This document shows positions 5,963 to 9,078 of a stretch of 9,078 nt of DNA, piece by piece. This DNA comes from an uncultured Collinsella sp. (GTDB lineage: Bacteria; Actinomycetota; Coriobacteriia; Coriobacteriales; Coriobacteriaceae), in assembly GCA_900752475.1 (NCBI GenBank), contig CAADVJ010000076.1, forward strand, positions 1-9,078, written 5' to 3'. Made by a program: the position numbers and the translations under genes. Within the stretch, counting starts at the first letter, position 1. Each line of letters begins with the position of its first letter. Under the pieces are notes generated by a model, which saw only the letters and a list, made by a program, of their open reading frames with translations, was not told the DNA's origin and ran no database searches.

Positions 5963-6435
5963 ATGACCACCCCCGGACGCCATGGATCGACCGTCACCGC
6001 ACGCTCGTGCGACAACGTTGTCGGCGCCCCCAGCGAAACGCCAGCGATGCTGAGAGAAGTCGGCCACGGCTCATAGTGCATGGTGCAGGTGTAGGTCCTA
6101 AACGTACCGGATAGGGAGAGCAGGCCACCATCCGATGCCTCCGCGCCTTGCTCGCTCGACACTTCGATCCGCAAGTCATAGCCTTCCATGGCATTCAGAA
6201 TTTGAGTCTGAACCGTCGCCGAGGCATCGGCAGAGCTTTCGTCGCCCTCCCCCTCCGACGCCACGGCGTGCGCCAACACGATGTCGGGTACCACGCGGTC
6301 GAAGCGCGCGACAGCGCCGGCAAAGATCATGACGTTGTACACGATGAGTGCCAGCACCAGCAAAACGGGCGTAACCACCGCCATCTCCACCGTCGCCTGG
6401 GCGCGCTCCTCGCGCAGACGCATGCGGATACTCAT
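5959..6435 (-). CDS. TadE-like minor pseudopilin (second copy)
   Basis: A 158-aa single-span membrane protein of TadE/TadF type. A short charged N-terminus leads into RAQATVEMAVVTPVLLVLAL (11-30), followed by further hydrophobic residues to about 43. The RAQxTVE motif, with Glu at position 5 after the likely TadV-type peptidase site, is the pseudopilin signature. The remaining domain, about 110 residues, should lie outside the membrane and ends in a TYTCTMHYEPWP segment. Such proteins are needed for Tad (Flp, type IVc) pilus assembly. The ATG at 6435 shares one base with the TAA of the upstream TadG-like gene (TAATG), and its stop overlaps the DUF192 start by 4 bp. A later in-frame Met5 is possible. 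Confidence 0.84.
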   Translation of the reverse strand: MSIRMRLREERAQATVEMAVVTPVLLVLALIVYNVMIFAGAVARFDRVVPDIVLAHAVASEGEGDESSADASATVQTQILNAMEGYDLRIEVSSEQGAEASDGGLLSLSGTFRTYTCTMHYEPWPTSLSIAGVSLGAPTTLSHERAVTVDPWRPGVVM

Positions 6436-8588
6436 TACGACCCACCGCCCAGAGCGCCAACCAGCGTGGCGACATCGACGGTGAGTGGGATGGAGCCGCC
6501 GCCGGGCAGAGGAATCTCCGCAAGCGTGAACACCGTACCGCTAATGGTGCGTTCGACTTGATATTCCAACGCCTCGCAAAGCGCCTTGGGATCGGTCACG
6601 CCCAACGGAATACTTCGCAGTTTGTCTTGCGCTTGAGAGAGACCGGCAATGTCAGACCCCGGACTCTTAATGACGTTGGCGGAATCGGTCAGCACCGGCT
6701 TTCGCAGGCGCAAGTCGCACGGCTCCAGACCCAACGCCGCCACGGACGCCGAAACGGTATCGCCGAGCCACGATGCGATGGAGCCCAACGCGCCGCTGCC
6801 CCCTCCTAGGCCTTTAATCATCTCGTCCATAAGTTCGTCGGCCGAACCTTGGATATCACCGTATCCTACGAGCAGCCGTCCCCAAACATCCATGACGCCG
6901 TCGAGCACGCCGGCAACGCCGCCCGAGCGTTCCTTCAATGTCGAGAAAAATCGCGAAAGCACGTTGTTTTGCGCTGTCGCGTCATCGGGTGCCAACACCG
7001 CGGCAGAGATAGCACCGCGATCGCCAAGCCTGACTGCCGTGTTAAACGAAGAGTTGAGCTCGTCGGGGCTCGAGATGGCACCCGAAACCGCAAAGGCGAC
7101 CACGCCGTTGCGACCGGGCGGAGCGATACGCGGACGCTCGCCCGAAAGCTCCTTGATGGCCTGGTCAAACGCATTGCCCGCACGGTCGACCTCACCCTCG
7201 GTCTGACGCTCAAGTTCGAGTTCTTTGTTGCGGCAGTCGACGTAGTCTTCCAGGGCGTCTTTGAACTTGTCAAAGTGGTATTCGAAGCCGTTTTCGATAG
7301 AAGTCGAAGGCGCTGCAACGGCACCGAGCGACGAAACGCCAAAATGGCATCTGTTGCATCTGTCCTGCCCGTCATAATCAGCAACCGAGGCTAACCCGCC
7401 TGGCGACCCCTTCTTATAGTTGGGGCAACTCGTTCCGTAATGCAGATACGTCTTGTCATCGATGGCACTGGTTGGCCACGCCGCATCGGTATAGAGTTCC
7501 GTCGCTCGCACCTCGTCAGTGTTGCGCGGCAACAGCGGGATATAGGAAGTGACTTCATCTCCGTCCTCGGTTACATATGCACGATTGACCTCTGTACTCG
7601 CATAGGTGTAAAACGCCTTGCGCGCCGCCGACTCCGCCTTCGTCTCGACGCTTGAGCCCTGAGGTGCCTCGTTTGCAAGGCGCGAGCGGTAATAGGCCTT
7701 CGCGCGATCGAGCGCCACTTGCGGCTCCCATGTGACACTCGAGGCATAGTGCGGATTCTCAATATCCGAAAGCTTCGCCAAGCTCCTCGCGCGTTCCCAC
7801 ATGCACGAACAGCTTCCGACTGCGCCTCTGTCAGATCCACCGCAGTCGGCAAGCCAGGCATGTTCCTTGGCCTTTGACGTTTTCTCGGACGCTTTCTTCA
7901 GTTCCTTGGCAGCATAGTCAAGGTCTTTTGAGGTGCTCTCGATGGCATCGGTCGAGATCTCGGACCCTTTGAGCGCAGCGAAGTCCGACTCGGATGTCCT
8001 GGGCACGGCAAGCGCCGTACCGGTATAGGTCACACTATCGGTATCCTGCGCCGACACCGCCTGCGTGGCACGCGCGGCGATCAGATACGGCAGAGCCGTC
8101 TCGATTTTCTGTAAGCCTTCCGATGCGCTTTTGGCAAACTTGTTGCGCGTTTTAATGATCTCAATCCCGGTGTCGACCATATTGCCGGCAACTGGTTCGG
8201 CACCCGGGATGAGGATGGCGACCAGGCCCGTCCCGATCGTGGCAAACCCCGCCAGACCCAGACTCAAGATGCTCGCATCCACCACCGTGGCAGCCGTGTG
8301 ATAGGACGACACTACGTTGACACCCGCCAGCACGCCGCTATCGGCCGCCACCTGGGTGTCCCCGGCACGCGACATGCTCCATATCGCCGCGGTCGACGAA
8401 AACAACAACGTGAGCACCACTAGGATGACCACGGCAGAAGAAAGCGTGGTGTAGGCACCGTCTTCGATAAACAGGTCGATACCGGCGCGGCCCATAAAGC
8501 CGCCTCGCTTGCGATGGCAGCTCGGACGGCGCGTCAAAACGCATCTAGACCAGAAACGCTTAATCCCATGCAGCAATCCACGAATCAT
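6435..8588 (-). CDS. large TadG-like pilus-assembly membrane protein
   Basis: A 717-aa protein. An Arg-rich N-terminus (1-44) precedes EDGAYTTLSSAVVILVVLTL (42-61), a transmembrane segment to about 70. Next comes QVAADSGVLAGVN (79-91), which matches the Q-AAD-ALAGA pattern of TadG/TadE-family proteins. A second hydrophobic stretch lies at 102-129. A helical Lys/Glu-rich part (215-245) looks like a coiled coil, and the rest is a large soluble domain ending in Gly-rich GALGGGS. Nine cysteines lie after residue 240 (249, 260, 262, 388, 411, 414, 452, 624, 671), including C411-N-R-C414-H415. The ATG at 8588 has GGAGGGAG six bases upstream and overlaps the preceding gene by 29 bp; Met at 8495, with GAGGCGG upstream, is the alternative (686 aa). 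Probable role: structural or anchoring component of the Tad pilus. Family assignment is from the N-terminus and context; the main domain is unrecognised. Confidence 0.72.
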   Translation of the reverse strand: MIRGLLHGIKRFWSRCVLTRRPSCHRKRGGFMGRAGIDLFIEDGAYTTLSSAVVILVVLTLLFSSTAAIWSMSRAGDTQVAADSGVLAGVNVVSSYHTAATVVDASILSLGLAGFATIGTGLVAILIPGAEPVAGNMVDTGIEIIKTRNKFAKSASEGLQKIETALPYLIAARATQAVSAQDTDSVTYTGTALAVPRTSESDFAALKGSEISTDAIESTSKDLDYAAKELKKASEKTSKAKEHAWLADCGGSDRGAVGSCSCMWERARSLAKLSDIENPHYASSVTWEPQVALDRAKAYYRSRLANEAPQGSSVETKAESAARKAFYTYASTEVNRAYVTEDGDEVTSYIPLLPRNTDEVRATELYTDAAWPTSAIDDKTYLHYGTSCPNYKKGSPGGLASVADYDGQDRCNRCHFGVSSLGAVAAPSTSIENGFEYHFDKFKDALEDYVDCRNKELELERQTEGEVDRAGNAFDQAIKELSGERPRIAPPGRNGVVAFAVSGAISSPDELNSSFNTAVRLGDRGAISAAVLAPDDATAQNNVLSRFFSTLKERSGGVAGVLDGVMDVWGRLLVGYGDIQGSADELMDEMIKGLGGGSGALGSIASWLGDTVSASVAALGLEPCDLRLRKPVLTDSANVIKSPGSDIAGLSQAQDKLRSIPLGVTDPKALCEALEYQVERTISGTVFTLAEIPLPGGGSIPLTVDVATLVGALGGGS

Positions 8589-9078
8589 AATCTCCCTCCA
8601 GCCATTCGGGACGCGATTGATACGAGACATCGACCTTGAGCTCAACGTAGCCGCTCTCGGCGGTACCCCCCATAGCCCGCGCAAACGCGCCGATCACAGG
8701 CAACGGCTTGACCTCGCCGGAAACGGACACGGCCGAGACGCCACCCGCACCGGCCCGGCCAAGCTCGATATCCCACGACAACGGCCCGCCGGCATGAAAG
8801 ATCGAAACGTTGGGCACTGCGGCAAGCCGGCGGCAGGTGAACTCCTTAAGATCGTCGTCCTCCGCCGTCGTCGTGGTCATGAGCCGCGCGGTCTCGGCGG
8901 CGGCAGACTCCATGACCGCGCGCGTATAAAGCAAGCACACCGGTTGCAGTGCGAGAAGGATGAGCGTCAGAAACGTCGGCAGCAAAAAAGCGGCCTCGAC
9001 CGTAGACTGCGCCCGGTCCTCGCGCGCGATATCAATACAACGCGATGTCCTTAGCGCCCGCAGCGGCGTCGATAAACG
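8560..9078 (-). CDS. TadE-like minor pseudopilin, 5' end beyond window
   Basis: An open frame reads into the window from its right edge for 172 codons to TAA at 8562-8560. It contains REDRAQSTVEAAFLLPTFL followed by a hydrophobic span of about 22 residues ending near PVCLLYTRA, the TadE pseudopilin pattern with Glu at position 5 of the presumed mature protein. The extracytoplasmic part holds AAAETARL, a Thr/Asp-rich TTTTAEDDD and a C-terminal YVELKVDVSYQSRPEW. No ATG, GTG or TTG start occurs in frame upstream of the RAQ motif within the window, so the start lies past 9078. A TTG at 8985 falls inside the membrane span and is not a credible start. The 3' end overlaps the TadG-like start by 29 bp. 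It shares the RAQxTVE motif with the TadE-like gene at 5959-6435, suggesting two related minor pseudopilins. Confidence 0.85.
   Translation of the reverse strand, partial: RLSTPLRALRTSRCIDIAREDRAQSTVEAAFLLPTFLTLILLALQPVCLLYTRAVMESAAAETARLMTTTTAEDDDLKEFTCRRLAAVPNVSIFHAGGPLSWDIELGRAGAGGVSAVSVSGEVKPLPVIGAFARAMGGTAESGYVELKVDVSYQSRPEWLEGDYDSWIAAWD

Noticed and set aside
5603..6067. ATG start at 6067 for the DUF192 gene
   Set aside because: It would overlap the TadE-like gene by 109 bp and add residues without family resemblance; the GTG at 5962 gives a neat 4-bp overlap and a Shine-Dalgarno.
7343..7357. CxxCH (C411-C414-H415) as evidence of a c-type cytochrome
   Set aside because: A single motif without other haem-protein features, in a pilus-type protein, is not enough; zinc binding or disulfides are at least as likely.
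6435..8684. ATG start at 8684 for the TadG-like gene
   Set aside because: It would overlap the upstream pseudopilin by 125 bp; the ATG at 8588 has a better Shine-Dalgarno.

Overview
The window is a moderately high-GC bacterial chromosome segment in which every supported gene lies on the minus strand, so the functional order runs from high to low coordinates. Gene content and style suggest an actinobacterium of the class Coriobacteriia, and a gut Collinsella-like organism is my best guess. The basis is an actinobacterial-type short MetRS, a tad pilus locus with RAQ-type TadE pseudopilins, and a tRNA gene without an encoded CCA. The taxonomic call is inference, not a search result.

Region A (about 9078 to 5603) is the 3' part of a tad/flp (type IVc) pilus operon. 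It holds a TadE-like pseudopilin cut by the window edge, a 717-aa TadG-like membrane protein, a second TadE-like pseudopilin, and a small DUF192 protein. The genes overlap by 29, 1 and 4 bp, so they are almost certainly translated as one coupled unit.

Region B (about 5600 to 4994) is a compact toxin-antitoxin module. A BrnT-like toxin comes first and a ribbon-helix-helix antitoxin overlaps its end. A perfect 15-bp inverted repeat sits in the promoter, where an autoregulatory operator would be expected.

Region C (about 4953 to 4753) is a stand-alone tRNA-Phe(GAA) gene with an A/T-rich UP-like element, a good -35/-10 promoter, a short leader hairpin and a strong intrinsic terminator. Its acceptor stem carries a U4-C69 mismatch.

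Region D (4509 to 1) is a housekeeping block. A GH5-like protein of cytoplasmic type has lost the catalytic acid/base motif. It is followed 6 nt later by rsmI (16S rRNA C1402 2'-O-methyltransferase), then metG (methionyl-tRNA synthetase), an intrinsic terminator, and rsmA/ksgA (16S rRNA A1518/A1519 dimethyltransferase), which runs off the left end. The rsmI-metG-rsmA order echoes the conserved rsmI-metS-tatD-rnmV-ksgA neighbourhood of Firmicutes, without tatD and rnmV. This block serves ribosome maturation and tRNA charging.

I see no insertion sequence, CRISPR array, phage gene or rRNA. The most unusual items are the GH5-like protein with a degenerate active site embedded in a translation operon, the tRNA-Phe mismatch, the cysteine-containing TadG-like protein with a CxxCH motif, and the TA operator palindrome.
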